Positions 1 to 7,788 of a stretch of 8,005 bases of DNA are shown piece after piece. Each line of letters opens with the position of its first letter. Within the stretch, counting starts at the first letter, position 1. A model generated the notes under the pieces. It had not been told where the DNA came from. It made no database searches and saw nothing but the letters and a program-made list of their open reading frames with translations. Source of the DNA: Lachnospiraceae bacterium (GTDB taxonomy: Bacteria > Bacillota > Clostridia > Lachnospirales > Lachnospiraceae); assembly GCA_902363135.1 (NCBI GenBank), contig CABIZF010000029.1, positions 1 to 8,005 of the forward strand, given 5' to 3'. A program made the position numbers and the translations under genes.

Positions 1-3000
1 CGGTCAGCTTGCCGCTTCCATTCACGGTAAATATCTTCGTGTTGCTGGATGTATAAGAGGCTACCGAGTCTCCTGCTGCAAGATCGCTCACCCGAAATCC
101 GGTCGTCGTCTGTCTGGTCTTTAATGTGATCTTCTCTGTATTCACCTGCATCGTCGGTGCGAGTGCGCTCCCAGCCTGCCGGTACTGCTTCTTGCCGCAG
201 AACTCACAGGTGGTTACCTGCGTCTCCGGTGAAAATACCGTCGCCGCCGTGGTCGTCACCCATGCCCCGTAACGGTGTGATACCCCGTCATTTAAGCACG
301 TCTTCTCCAGCGGGCTGCCGTAGCTTCTGGTCTCCTGATAGCCGCAGATGACGCAGGATCTCGCCTGTGTCTCGGCTGCATCGACTGTTGCCGGAGAAAC
401 GGTACGCCATGTGCCAAACGTGTGCGGCGCTTCCTCCTTTTTCTCCCCGCAGTTCCACTCGCAGGCCTTCCAGTGGGAGGATGCATCGTAACTCCATGTG
501 GTCAGCCACCGGTGCTCGTGCTCCTCGATCTGGTAGTAATCCGTATAATGGAAGACGATCACATCCCCATTGTTCAGGTACTGCTCGTTGACTGCGTTTT
601 CCGGATGGTGTCCGTTTAAGGTGTACATCCAGCCTGTGTTCTTTCCGTTCGTAAATTCTGCAAGGGTCACATCCCCCTTTGTGACAGATACGACATAATT
701 GCCCTTCGGGTTATAGCAGCTCATATTATTTGCCGCAAGGGCCGCTTCCAGTACCGTCTTTACCGTCGCACGGCTATCTACGACCATCTGCGTCTCCGGG
801 ATCCACGTCTGCAGGTTGCCCTTGCTTAAGGTATGTACCTGTCCGTCCGTATCACTGTCGTGAACCGTATCACCAAGTAAAGAAAACGTCACCACGATCT
901 TTCCGGACGGCGGGAATACCGCAACCGTGATCGTCGTCTCCACCGCTCCGTACTTGACCTGCAGCATCTGGCTGCCGATCTTATTCGGATTGTAGCCGAC
1001 AAACGTCAGTTCTTTCCACGCCGGATGCGCCTTCGTGCCGTCACTCATCGTGACTGTAATCGTCGCACCGGAGAGGTCGAGCTCCTCGCCAAGGTCATAC
1101 TCCTTCTTGTAGTCGCCGGAAATCTCCAGCGCCGTCGCATAGGCCCCGGCTCCATAAACAGGATAATACGTCCCCTGCTCCCAGTTCGTATAGTTTCCGC
1201 TGTTCAGCCCGGCTGCTACCGTGCCGTTGGCGAACTCCGTTGCAGTTTTCGGGAAGCAGTACAGGGCCTGGTCAAACTTGTAGTCAATACCGTAGGTATC
1301 ATCGTATTCATACGGCAGATCCTGCGGGTTGCCCGATACCGCCAGAACCGTACCGATACCACCGATGCCAGAAGCAGCACCACAAGTATCCAGATAATAG
1401 TTGTTCGAGATGCCCTGGAACTTGTCAAATCCTCTCAGGTAGCCAACGACCGCGCCGACGTTGCTGCTGCCGCTGACCGTGCCGTAGAAGAAGTTGTTCG
1501 TGATCGCGCCGCTGCCGTTGCCCCAGCACTGTTTACAGCTCGGCTCACCGCCGAAGATACCGCCGACGTTCGAGCCTCCGGACACTGTGCCTGCCACATA
1601 GCAGTTCTTTACAGATACGACCGGGGTATTCGGTGCGTCGGATGCCTCATATCCACTTCCGACAATGCCACCGGCCCACTTGCCGGATGCCGTGACTGTC
1701 CCGGTGAAGCTGCTGTTCGTGATCGTGCACGCGCCCATTGATTGTCCCTTGGCTCCGACCAGTCCTCCGACCTTATCGACTCCATATACCGTCGCCGCAC
1801 TGGTACAGTTGCGGATCACACCATTAAAACCACCGGCAAACGTACCAATACTGTATTCCTGTCCGGTATAGCCAATGATTACGCCTGCTTCCGCTGTACA
1901 ATTTTCGATCACCACATCATTTGAACCAGACGCATACCCGCCGATCAGTCCTGCCTTTTTCGTGCTCATGCCGGAAAGCAAAGTAACGTTGCGGATCCGA
2001 GCTGTATCCGGGCAGCCCGTACTATAATTTCCATCCGTGCCATAGTCGACGGTATAGCGGTCGATCAGGCCATAGCCATCGATCTGCTTTCCATAGAGCT
2101 TCAGATTCTCGATCGTGGCCTCCCGCACGTAGTTAAAGAGTGGCTTTCCGCCATCTGCCACCGTCAGCGTATGGTTCGCGCCGTCCAGAATCCCAGAAAA
2201 AGCCCACAGATACTTTCCATTTTCTGACAGGCCATGTCCGGTAGCCAAGCCCCCGATCGGCTTCCAGTCAGATGGAAGTGTGATGTCCGCCATCATCCGG
2301 AAATGCATGCCGTCGAAGGAATAGCCATCCGTGTTGACCTTCTCGCGCAGCGCTTCCAGATCTTCTGCGGTCTTCAGCTGATACGGATTGCTTTCCGATC
2401 CATTTCCTTCCCATGGGAAAGCTTCTGCTATACATTCAACTTTTGCAACAGCCGAGCAGATTTCATCACTATAAGAATATACTATACTTGTATCTGCATT
2501 ATGGTCATTCCGCTCATATTTTACCTTACAGTAATAATATACGGTTCCTTCTTTTGATACGTCAGGGTGATAAGTCGACTTCGTTGCACCTGCTATCAAT
2601 ATTCCCTTTGCGGTATCTGCCTCTGTGCTTCGATACCACTGGTACATTGGTGTCAAGTTCGTTATCTTAACTTCTTCATTTTTTTCTAATGTAATCTCCA
2701 GCTGCACGATTTCCTGCTTGCCAAGCACGTGCTGAATATTCTGTGGTTGTTCTTCAATAACAGGTATTCCTACCTTTTCTGGATAAATACGAAAATACTT
2801 TGCGTCACTTTTTCCAGAATAGCGTTTTCCATCCTTTGCATAGGTTACCTCACAGTAAAAGCTTCTTGTTTTTGTGATCACATCAGTTGGTACGGTATAG
2901 GAAGCTTCCGTAGCACCTTCAATCTCAGTATAAAAATGCTTATATTCATCATCCTGTTCATCATAACCCCATTGGTAAGTACAGGAACTGGTATCTTCTA

Positions 3001-4873
3001 TTTCTCCATTTGGTCCTGTCACTGAGACATTTGCGGTCAGAACCGGTGACTCAGAATCCCGTACCAACATTCCTACACCACGGGAACTTGTAAGCTGTAC
3101 ATCCGGCGTATAATCCCAGCCACCTTTTTTCAAGATGATTTTATAGGAAGCCGAATCAAGACAATGAAGTGCAGCACCATCTATAATCCGCATCTCAATG
3201 ATGTATTCCTCGTGTGTCTGCCAGTCTGGAACAAACTGATAAGTTTGATAAAATTCAAGAGGAATCACCTCACCATTTATGACCAGCTCTTTTGTAGTGC
3301 AGGCTCCATAATGATTACTATAACCATACGGAGTCGAATCAATTGTCACACTCGTCGCATTTTCCGGTACTTCAAGCAACCATGACTGGTTGTCTGTCGT
3401 ATCCGCAAGTTCCGGCAGTAGTTCATGCCCCCACGAGTCCTGTACCGAAAGGAATCTCAGATGATTTTTATACGTCACCGGAAGGGTATGCGTCTCTATT
3501 AGCTGTCCATTTTTGCGGACTTCGATCTGAAAGGATTGAATTGCCTTGTTCCGATTACCCTTGTAAATGGCTCCTCTCAAATAAGTATAGCCGTTTTTTT
3601 GCAGAGTGACGCGATGTACCGTCTCATCTGCCGGATCCTCATAAACTGCATATGCCTTCGTACCCTCTGGCAGATCTTCTGAAAACTCTGCCGATACATA
3701 CATATAAGCATTGGTCTTGCTATCCAACGGTGTGTGGACATATTCCGAAGGTACTAAAAATGCTTCACTCCCATCCAGCGCTTCCAGGGTCATCTCGGTC
3801 TGTTTTTTTTCATACCAGTCCAATACATTCCTCAGCGTCACGCTCTTCACATAATCCCCGGATGCTTCCCCCGCTGGAATTACTGTCAACCTGCTATACG
3901 CCGCCGAAATAACGCTATATTCTTCCCCATCAGCCTGTTTTGTCTTTTTTGCTGTAATGAAATAAGACGTGTCCCTCGGGGCCAGTGTCGGGAGTGTCAC
4001 CCGTCCGTTTTCATCCGTCACAAGCCCTTCCTGCAGCTCTCCGTCAATATAAATGGATGCACCCGCACAGTCTTTATACCGATTTCCGTTCGCTGTCCGC
4101 AGGCGCAGAACCGCATTCTGGTTTTCCTGAATTGTCTGTTCTGTCTGTGTAAAAAAAGCCAGCAATTCGTTCTTCTGCTGAATAAAAAAGTGCAGGTCAT
4201 CGCCCTCCTGCACTTTCTGGCTAAGTGCAGTATTCGCCCATGAGACCGTAGTATCATGGTTCAGAGCATATCCAATACCTGCAGTATCCTTCCGGTCGAT
4301 TCCCCACAGACGGTAGATCACTCCATCATAAAAGCCTTCTTCATCTGCGTGGTAATCATAGCCAGCTTCCGCACCACCCGGATAGTACTGGTCATGGGCC
4401 GCTTTTATCGCATCGTTCATCGTGTAGGACGATTGCCCAGTCAGTGTTACCGTGCGTCCGGCCATCAGCTCGCCGTCTTTATCGTCCAAAAATTCACCAA
4501 ATTTGCTGATACTGACCGTTACCTCGATCTTGGTCGCCTCAGTATCTTCTGTCCCACTCTCGTCCTCCTGTGCATCCAGTGCCGCAGCCTCCGCATCGCT
4601 GAGCACCTCGATCCCCTCAATCAGGTCGGTGTCGGCCGCCGGTTTCTCCTCTGAGGGAATCATCGAATCTTCTGCTGAATCCATCGGCGAATCATCATCA
4701 ATCACCGGATCCTCCTCGTCCATCTGTCCGGTCTCCGTCTCTGAAAGTGAAGGCTCCGCCGCCTTCTCCACCTCGATCGGGACAATCTCGTCTGCCAAAG
4801 CTGCCATCGGAAGCTGCAGGACCATCAGTCCCACGAGCAGCCAGCCGATCAGACATCTCCATGTACGCTTCAT
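1..4873 (-). CDS. Giant secreted multidomain surface protein (DUF4430 / Ig-like / GLUG / Big_3 / Big_2), C-terminus beyond window
   Basis: The minus-strand frame is open from ATG at 4873 to base 1 without a stop, giving at least 1624 codons; the frame was checked at both ends and near 3160, 2400 and 1700. Residues 1-27 are a Sec signal peptide (MKRTWRCLIGWLL core, cleavage after ALA), followed by an acidic linker to about 115. A DUF4430-like domain spans about 117-235 and a CNA-B or carboxypeptidase-regulatory-like piece about 252-306. Two Ig-like domains lie at about 608-690 and 705-812 (YQWG, YQWYRS, GATxSxY, YYYCKV). Then come a GLUG block (819-1165), a Big_3-like domain (about 1243-1319), a second DUF4430 (about 1323-1448; NTGWMYTLNG, NNGDVIVFHYTD), HxW/CxxC modules and the start of a Big_2 domain. 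The region 310-600 is unassigned. The role is presumably adhesion or ligand capture at the cell surface; the ligand is unknown. Any wall anchor would be outside the window. Confidence 0.9.
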   Translation of the reverse strand, partial: MKRTWRCLIGWLLVGLMVLQLPMAALADEIVPIEVEKAAEPSLSETETGQMDEEDPVIDDDSPMDSAEDSMIPSEEKPAADTDLIEGIEVLSDAEAAALDAQEDESGTEDTEATKIEVTVSISKFGEFLDDKDGELMAGRTVTLTGQSSYTMNDAIKAAHDQYYPGGAEAGYDYHADEEGFYDGVIYRLWGIDRKDTAGIGYALNHDTTVSWANTALSQKVQEGDDLHFFIQQKNELLAFFTQTEQTIQENQNAVLRLRTANGNRYKDCAGASIYIDGELQEGLVTDENGRVTLPTLAPRDTSYFITAKKTKQADGEEYSVISAAYSRLTVIPAGEASGDYVKSVTLRNVLDWYEKKQTEMTLEALDGSEAFLVPSEYVHTPLDSKTNAYMYVSAEFSEDLPEGTKAYAVYEDPADETVHRVTLQKNGYTYLRGAIYKGNRNKAIQSFQIEVRKNGQLIETHTLPVTYKNHLRFLSVQDSWGHELLPELADTTDNQSWLLEVPENATSVTIDSTPYGYSNHYGACTTKELVINGEVIPLEFYQTYQFVPDWQTHEEYIIEMRIIDGAALHCLDSASYKIILKKGGWDYTPDVQLTSSRGVGMLVRDSESPVLTANVSVTGPNGEIEDTSSCTYQWGYDEQDDEYKHFYTEIEGATEASYTVPTDVITKTRSFYCEVTYAKDGKRYSGKSDAKYFRIYPEKVGIPVIEEQPQNIQHVLGKQEIVQLEITLEKNEEVKITNLTPMYQWYRSTEADTAKGILIAGATKSTYHPDVSKEGTVYYYCKVKYERNDHNADTSIVYSYSDEICSAVAKVECIAEAFPWEGNGSESNPYQLKTAEDLEALREKVNTDGYSFDGMHFRMMADITLPSDWKPIGGLATGHGLSENGKYLWAFSGILDGANHTLTVADGGKPLFNYVREATIENLKLYGKQIDGYGLIDRYTVDYGTDGNYSTGCPDTARIRNVTLLSGMSTKKAGLIGGYASGSNDVVIENCTAEAGVIIGYTGQEYSIGTFAGGFNGVIRNCTSAATVYGVDKVGGLVGAKGQSMGACTITNSSFTGTVTASGKWAGGIVGSGYEASDAPNTPVVSVKNCYVAGTVSGGSNVGGIFGGEPSCKQCWGNGSGAITNNFFYGTVSGSSNVGAVVGYLRGFDKFQGISNNYYLDTCGAASGIGGIGTVLAVSGNPQDLPYEYDDTYGIDYKFDQALYCFPKTATEFANGTVAAGLNSGNYTNWEQGTYYPVYGAGAYATALEISGDYKKEYDLGEELDLSGATITVTMSDGTKAHPAWKELTFVGYNPNKIGSQMLQVKYGAVETTITVAVFPPSGKIVVTFSLLGDTVHDSDTDGQVHTLSKGNLQTWIPETQMVVDSRATVKTVLEAALAANNMSCYNPKGNYVVSVTKGDVTLAEFTNGKNTGWMYTLNGHHPENAVNEQYLNNGDVIVFHYTDYYQIEEHEHRWLTTWSYDASSHWKACEWNCGEKKEEAPHTFGTWRTVSPATVDAAETQARSCVICGYQETRSYGSPLEKTCLNDGVSHRYGAWVTTTAATVFSPETQVTTCEFCGKKQYRQAGSALAPTMQVNTEKITLKTRQTTTGFRVSDLAAGDSVASYTSSNTKIFTVNGSGKLT
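1385..1965 (-). repeat. GLUG-type repeat block within the giant surface protein
   Basis: About six degenerate units follow the pattern GGhhG...hxNC/Shx.GTV: AGLIGGYASG, AGGFNGVIRNC, GGLVGAKGQ, AGGIVGSGYE, GGIFGGEPS and GAVVGYLRGF, each followed by an N-C/S/N-x-(x)GTV-like strand. They come after the usual lead-in module (FPWEGNGSESNPYQLKTAEDL, then DITLPSDWKPIGG and FSGILDGANHTL, about positions 2419-2150). This lead-in and repeat pairing is typical of GLUG-containing adhesins and IgA-peptidase-like surface proteins of Firmicutes. The units probably stack as a beta-solenoid stalk. The identification is by motif only. Confidence 0.8.
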
Positions 4874-4883
4874 CCTTCTATAT

Positions 4884-4890
4884 CCTCCCT
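4884..4890 (-). promoter_or_regulatory. Shine-Dalgarno site of the giant surface-protein gene
   Basis: Read on the minus strand, AGGGAGG lies 10 bases before the ATG at 4873. The strong match to the anti-SD supports this start, as does the signal peptide that follows directly. It sits only about 10 bases downstream of the terminator-like hairpin, so nearly the whole leader is hairpin plus SD. Confidence 0.75.
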
Positions 4891-4899
4891 TCCATTTCG

Positions 4900-4943
4900 A
4901 AAAAGGGCTCCTCTTCCGCAGTTGCTCTGAAAGAAAAGCCCTT
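4900..4943 (-). terminator. Rho-independent terminator or attenuator between genes 2 and 3
   Basis: On the minus strand, arm AAGGGCTTTTCTTTC (4943-4929) pairs with GGAAGAGGAGCCCTT (4917-4903) to form a 15-bp stem with an 11-base loop. Three of the pairs are G-U, which work only in minus-strand RNA; on the plus strand they become C-A mismatches. The stem runs into five Us, two of them inside the stem, so the free U tract is short and termination may be partial. It lies 35 bases past the stop of the Big_2 protein and 26 bases before the ATG of the giant protein. Confidence 0.65.
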
Positions 4944-4978
4944 CTTTGTAAATCGCTATTTTGTTTTTCTGTGTCCGT

Positions 4979-7186
4979 TTACTTCACAGTCACTTTTACC
5001 TTGACTGTTTCGGATCCGGACTTCACTGTGATCGTCGCCGTACCCTTCTTGATGCCTTTGACTTTACCTCTCTTGGTGACGGTCGCGATCTTCTTGTTCG
5101 AAGAGGTGTAAGTGATCTTCTCATCACTATTCTTCGGAGCGACCTTTGCCTTCAGGCTGTAGGTCTTGCCCTTCTTTACCGTGATATTCTTTGCAATGGT
5201 AATCGCCGTCGTCTTTGTCTTCGGCACCGTCACAGTCACGACCACTTTCTTGCTGCCGGACTTGACCGTGATCTTTGCCGTACCTGCCTTCTTCGCCGTG
5301 ACGACGCCGTTCTTGCTGACGGTCGCTACCTTCTTATTCGAAGAAGTGTAGGTCAGCTTCTGTGCAGAGGTAAACGGAGCAACGGTTGCTTTCAGAGATG
5401 CTTTCTCGCCCTTCTTCACCGTCAGCTTCTTCTCTGCCACTTTGACCTTACTTGTCTTGACCGCTGTCTTTTGTACCTTTACAGTCACGGTCTTTGTCAG
5501 GCCGCTCGCCAGTGTGATCTCCAGCTTCGCGCTGCCCTTCTTCTTACCAGTCAGGGTGCAGGTACCATCGGCATTGCCCTTTACGGTAAATACCTTTGTG
5601 TTGGTGGACTTCCATGCTGCCACGGAATCACCCTTTGCCAGTCCGGTGACCTTCAGCCCCTTCGTGGACTGCTTTACTTTTAAGGTGACAGTCGATGCGT
5701 TGACGGTCGCGGTCGGAGCCAGCTTCTCGCCTACGGTCTTTGTCTCTACTGCGCCGCAGGTCACGCAGGTTCGCTGCTGCTGTTCTGCACCATTAACTGT
5801 AGCGTCTGCTGTCTTTGTCCAGTCACTCCACTGATGGCCGGTCGCCTTGATCGCCTGTGTCTTCGTGTCACCACAACGGGTACAGGTATCGGTCTGTACG
5901 CCATCCTCCGTGCAGGTCGCTTCCTTTGTCACTTTAGAGACATAATCATGGCCAAATGCCGGGATCTCCTGTACGCTGTCCGGATCTGCCTCGCCACATC
6001 TCGTGCAGTGTCTGCTCTGGGAGCCTGCTGCCGTGCAGGTCGCTGCTACATCTACTGTGTACTCAGTCGCATAGTCGTGTCCCAGCGCTTTGATCGCCTG
6101 TGTCTTTGTGTCTCCACAGCGAGTACAGGTATCCGTCTGTACACCATCCTCGGCACAGGTCGCTTCCTTTGTCACACTGGAAACATAGTCATGACCAAGT
6201 GCCGGATTCTCGGTGCCATTGTCATCCTTGTAAACTTCATTACAAATTTCACAAACAGATGTTTTATCACCTGCCTCAGTACAAGTTGCTGCTTTCGGCG
6301 CCTCTTCTGCTTTACAATGAACTGCCTGTACTCCTGCTAAAATTTTTCTTTCACTTGCGCAAATCGCCTGCCACTCATCATTTGAACCCACATAGCAGAC
6401 CCTGCTTAACTCATCACACGAAGCAAACGCATTTTTAGCAACCTTAACATCTGCCTGTCCCAATGAGAGACTCTGCAATGCAGCACAATCGTTAAAGGCA
6501 AACATAGCAATGTTTTTCGCATGGTCAAGTGAGAGCTGAGATAATGCCTTGTTTTGCTGAAATGCCGCCAATTCAAATTCTTCTACATTCGTTAAATTGA
6601 TGGAACTTAGCGCCGCATCACCAGAAAACGCTTGGCTTTTTATTGCTTTAACTGACGATGGCAAAACAACCTCTGTCAGCTTTGAAAAGTAAGGAGTGCT
6701 CGACCCTCCTTTAAACCAGTAATTATCAATGAACTCAACACCATCACAAATCTCTATTTTTGTAACAGCTCTAGCTTCAGCTTCTTTATCTGTCCATGGC
6801 CAAGCTTTACGCTTGGCAGTCCCCTGAGGCTTGTTGACATCTATCAACTTAATATATAAGGTAGTCCCAATATACCTGTAACTTAAATTCAGGTCTACAC
6901 TATCCTCCCAAGGGATTTCGTCTGCTGCTGCCAGTTCTTGCACTGCCGCTTGCTCTTCTGCCATAGTCGGCGTATTCAACTCCACTGTCTGAATAGACTC
7001 GACAGATATAGGAATGTCACTTTCTATCAGTTCGGACTCTGCATTTTCTCCACCATCATTTACCTCATTTACCTCTACCGTTTCATCCATAAGGATTTCA
7101 TTTTCTTCCGCATAGGACATTGATGATGTAAACATAGAAAACACTAGTGAAAGCGATAATAACAGAATACATTTTTTCTTCTTCAT
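4979..7186 (-). CDS. Secreted BspA-type leucine-rich repeat protein with Cys-knuckle repeats and three Big_2 domains
   Basis: A complete 735-residue protein ending in TAA. Residues 1-26 form a Sec signal peptide (MKKKK, then a hydrophobic stretch, ending SMSYA). Residues 27-95 are an acidic linker. Residues 140-285 carry BspA/LRR_5-type repeats (LTEVVLPSSVKAIKSQAF, ALSSINLTNVEEFELAAF, ALQSLSLG, followed by AF...C.EL). Residues 298-485 hold four ATCTEAG...CxxC(G) units. Residues 492-573, 576-655 and 657-735 are Big_2 Ig-like domains with the SxNxKVATV / GTAKITVKSG signature. There is no LPXTG, SLH, choline-binding or transmembrane anchor, so it is either released or held non-covalently by its lysine-rich C-terminal half. 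BspA-type repeats are known for protein binding and adhesion; the target here is unknown. It starts 12 bases after the upstream DUF4430-like gene and is probably cotranscribed with it. Confidence 0.92.
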   Translation of the reverse strand: MKKKKCILLLSLSLVFSMFTSSMSYAEENEILMDETVEVNEVNDGGENAESELIESDIPISVESIQTVELNTPTMAEEQAAVQELAAADEIPWEDSVDLNLSYRYIGTTLYIKLIDVNKPQGTAKRKAWPWTDKEAEARAVTKIEICDGVEFIDNYWFKGGSSTPYFSKLTEVVLPSSVKAIKSQAFSGDAALSSINLTNVEEFELAAFQQNKALSQLSLDHAKNIAMFAFNDCAALQSLSLGQADVKVAKNAFASCDELSRVCYVGSNDEWQAICASERKILAGVQAVHCKAEEAPKAATCTEAGDKTSVCEICNEVYKDDNGTENPALGHDYVSSVTKEATCAEDGVQTDTCTRCGDTKTQAIKALGHDYATEYTVDVAATCTAAGSQSRHCTRCGEADPDSVQEIPAFGHDYVSKVTKEATCTEDGVQTDTCTRCGDTKTQAIKATGHQWSDWTKTADATVNGAEQQQRTCVTCGAVETKTVGEKLAPTATVNASTVTLKVKQSTKGLKVTGLAKGDSVAAWKSTNTKVFTVKGNADGTCTLTGKKKGSAKLEITLASGLTKTVTVKVQKTAVKTSKVKVAEKKLTVKKGEKASLKATVAPFTSAQKLTYTSSNKKVATVSKNGVVTAKKAGTAKITVKSGSKKVVVTVTVPKTKTTAITIAKNITVKKGKTYSLKAKVAPKNSDEKITYTSSNKKIATVTKRGKVKGIKKGTATITVKSGSETVKVKVTVK
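4982..5713 (-). repeat. Three tandem Big_2 Ig-like domain repeats
   Basis: Unit 1 is 5713-5468, unit 2 is 5461-5222 and unit 3 is 5218-4982. Units 2 and 3 are the most alike, sharing LTVKKGEK/ITVKKGKT, TYTSSNKK(V/I)ATV, a K.G.V..(A/I)KKGTA-like turn and a final VKSG strand. Unit 1 diverges and is closer to the partial domain at positions 1-155 in the giant gene. Such C-terminal Big_2 arrays usually act as spacers or wall-proximal stalks. Confidence 0.85.
5732..6295 (-). repeat. Four Cys-knuckle (CxxC) repeats, two of them nearly identical
   Basis: Each unit has the form ATCTExG...C(T/E)xC(G/N)..., mostly ending with an (A/F)LGH-like motif and spaced about 40 residues. The second unit (6190-6074) and the fourth-side unit (5947-5831) are nearly identical over 39 residues, both with the core EDGVQTDTCTRCGDTKTQAI and a shared VTKEATC lead-in. 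The intervening unit (TAAGSQSRHCTRCGEADP) is divergent. The paired cysteines suggest a small metal-bound or disulfide-bonded knuckle, common in clostridial surface proteins but of uncharacterised function. Confidence 0.8.
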
Positions 7187-7194
7187 TTTCTATT

Positions 7195-7200
7195 CACCTT
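7195..7200 (-). promoter_or_regulatory. Shine-Dalgarno site overlapping the upstream stop codon
   Basis: AAGGTG on the minus strand lies 8 bases before the ATG at 7186. Its first two bases are the last two of the TAA stop (7201-7199) of the small DUF4430-like gene. This layout points to translational coupling of the two genes and fixes the start of the 735-residue protein. Confidence 0.7.
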
Positions 7201-7774
7201 ATTTCCCCGGGGTTTCAACATTGTCTGTAACCGTCCCCCATGAGAAAGAGGAATAATCATAACTCAAAACAATCGCAAAATCGACATCTTTACACTTCTG
7301 ATCGCTCAAAGTAATATCCTCAGGATAGCTAGTAGCATCCGCCATGCGCCACATCCAGGAATTTCCTTCATAGTATCCTCCGACATAATTGCCTTTCTCA
7401 TCCTTATACAGTTTAGTATTCCCACCATTATTTGCTTTGCTGTAAGAATCTGTTCCATTGGATGCAGAAAGCGAAGTCAGATACATATCTATCGATCCAT
7501 CCTCATTTGTCCCCGTAGACCATTTCGTGCTTAAAGAGCAGTTCGCATCCAGCATTTTATTTGCCACTGTCGCAGTATCTAATGCATCATAAAGGGACAT
7601 TCTTGAGTCCACATTGTGAATAACAAGAGAAAGCTCTGAAGTCGGCTGAGCAGCCCCTTTTCCAATACTGCGCAGATATACCGTCATATCTGCTGCGAAA
7701 GCGGACGTATAGGTTCCCATCGCCATAGTTGCTGCTAATACAAGTGCTGATAACTGTTTCATTCTGTTTTTCAT
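7199..7774 (-). CDS. Small secreted DUF4430-like (transcobalamin-type) protein
   Basis: The chosen start, ATG at 7774, gives 191 residues and begins MKNRMKQLSALVLAA, a classic Sec signal peptide ending SAFAAD. AAAGG at 7784-7788 lies 9 bases before it. The frame stays open upstream to an ATG at 7849, but that would put 25 charged residues before the signal peptide and has only a distant SD. The mature part resembles a single DUF4430-like domain: an opening strand MTVYLRSIG, a DALDTATVA helix, a hydrophobic GNSWMWRMADA segment corresponding to the GWMY motif, and a final IVLSYDYSSF strand. The assignment is by pattern and is weaker than for the two copies in the giant protein. DUF4430 is related to the C-terminal beta domain of transcobalamin and intrinsic factor, but ligand binding is unproven. 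It is the first gene of the likely operon. Confidence 0.82.
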   Translation of the reverse strand: MKNRMKQLSALVLAATMAMGTYTSAFAADMTVYLRSIGKGAAQPTSELSLVIHNVDSRMSLYDALDTATVANKMLDANCSLSTKWSTGTNEDGSIDMYLTSLSASNGTDSYSKANNGGNTKLYKDEKGNYVGGYYEGNSWMWRMADATSYPEDITLSDQKCKDVDFAIVLSYDYSSFSWGTVTDNVETPGK

Positions 7775-7783
7775 ACTCATTTT

Positions 7784-7788
7784 CCTTT
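7784..7788 (-). promoter_or_regulatory. Shine-Dalgarno site deciding the start of the small DUF4430-like gene
   Basis: AAAGG on the minus strand is 9 bases from the ATG at 7774 but only 3 from the ATG at 7780, so 7774 is the better start. A small perfect inverted repeat, TGCC-TTTT-GGCA (7790-7801), lies directly upstream and could form a weak 4-bp stem in the leader. Confidence 0.55.

Noticed and set aside
1025..1741. Plus-strand open frame of 238 codons
   Set aside because: It is antisense to the GLUG and Big_3 part of the giant gene, whose frame is continuous and gives clear domains. The plus-strand product has no recognisable motif, signal peptide or SD.
1..4873. Possible frameshift or pseudogene, since so long a frame has no stop in the window
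   Set aside because: The reading frame was followed at several points and gives continuous domain-like sequence in one frame. The lack of a stop is explained by the window edge.
4961..5683. Plus-strand open frame of 240 codons, and others opposite the Big_2 and Cys repeats
   Set aside because: The Leu/Arg/Cys-rich products are mirror images of the repetitive coding on the minus strand. There is no SD or domain, and they overlap a well-supported gene.
5831..6190. Spaced repeats that might suggest a CRISPR array
   Set aside because: They are in-frame protein repeats of about 117 bases with coding-type divergence and no short spacers.
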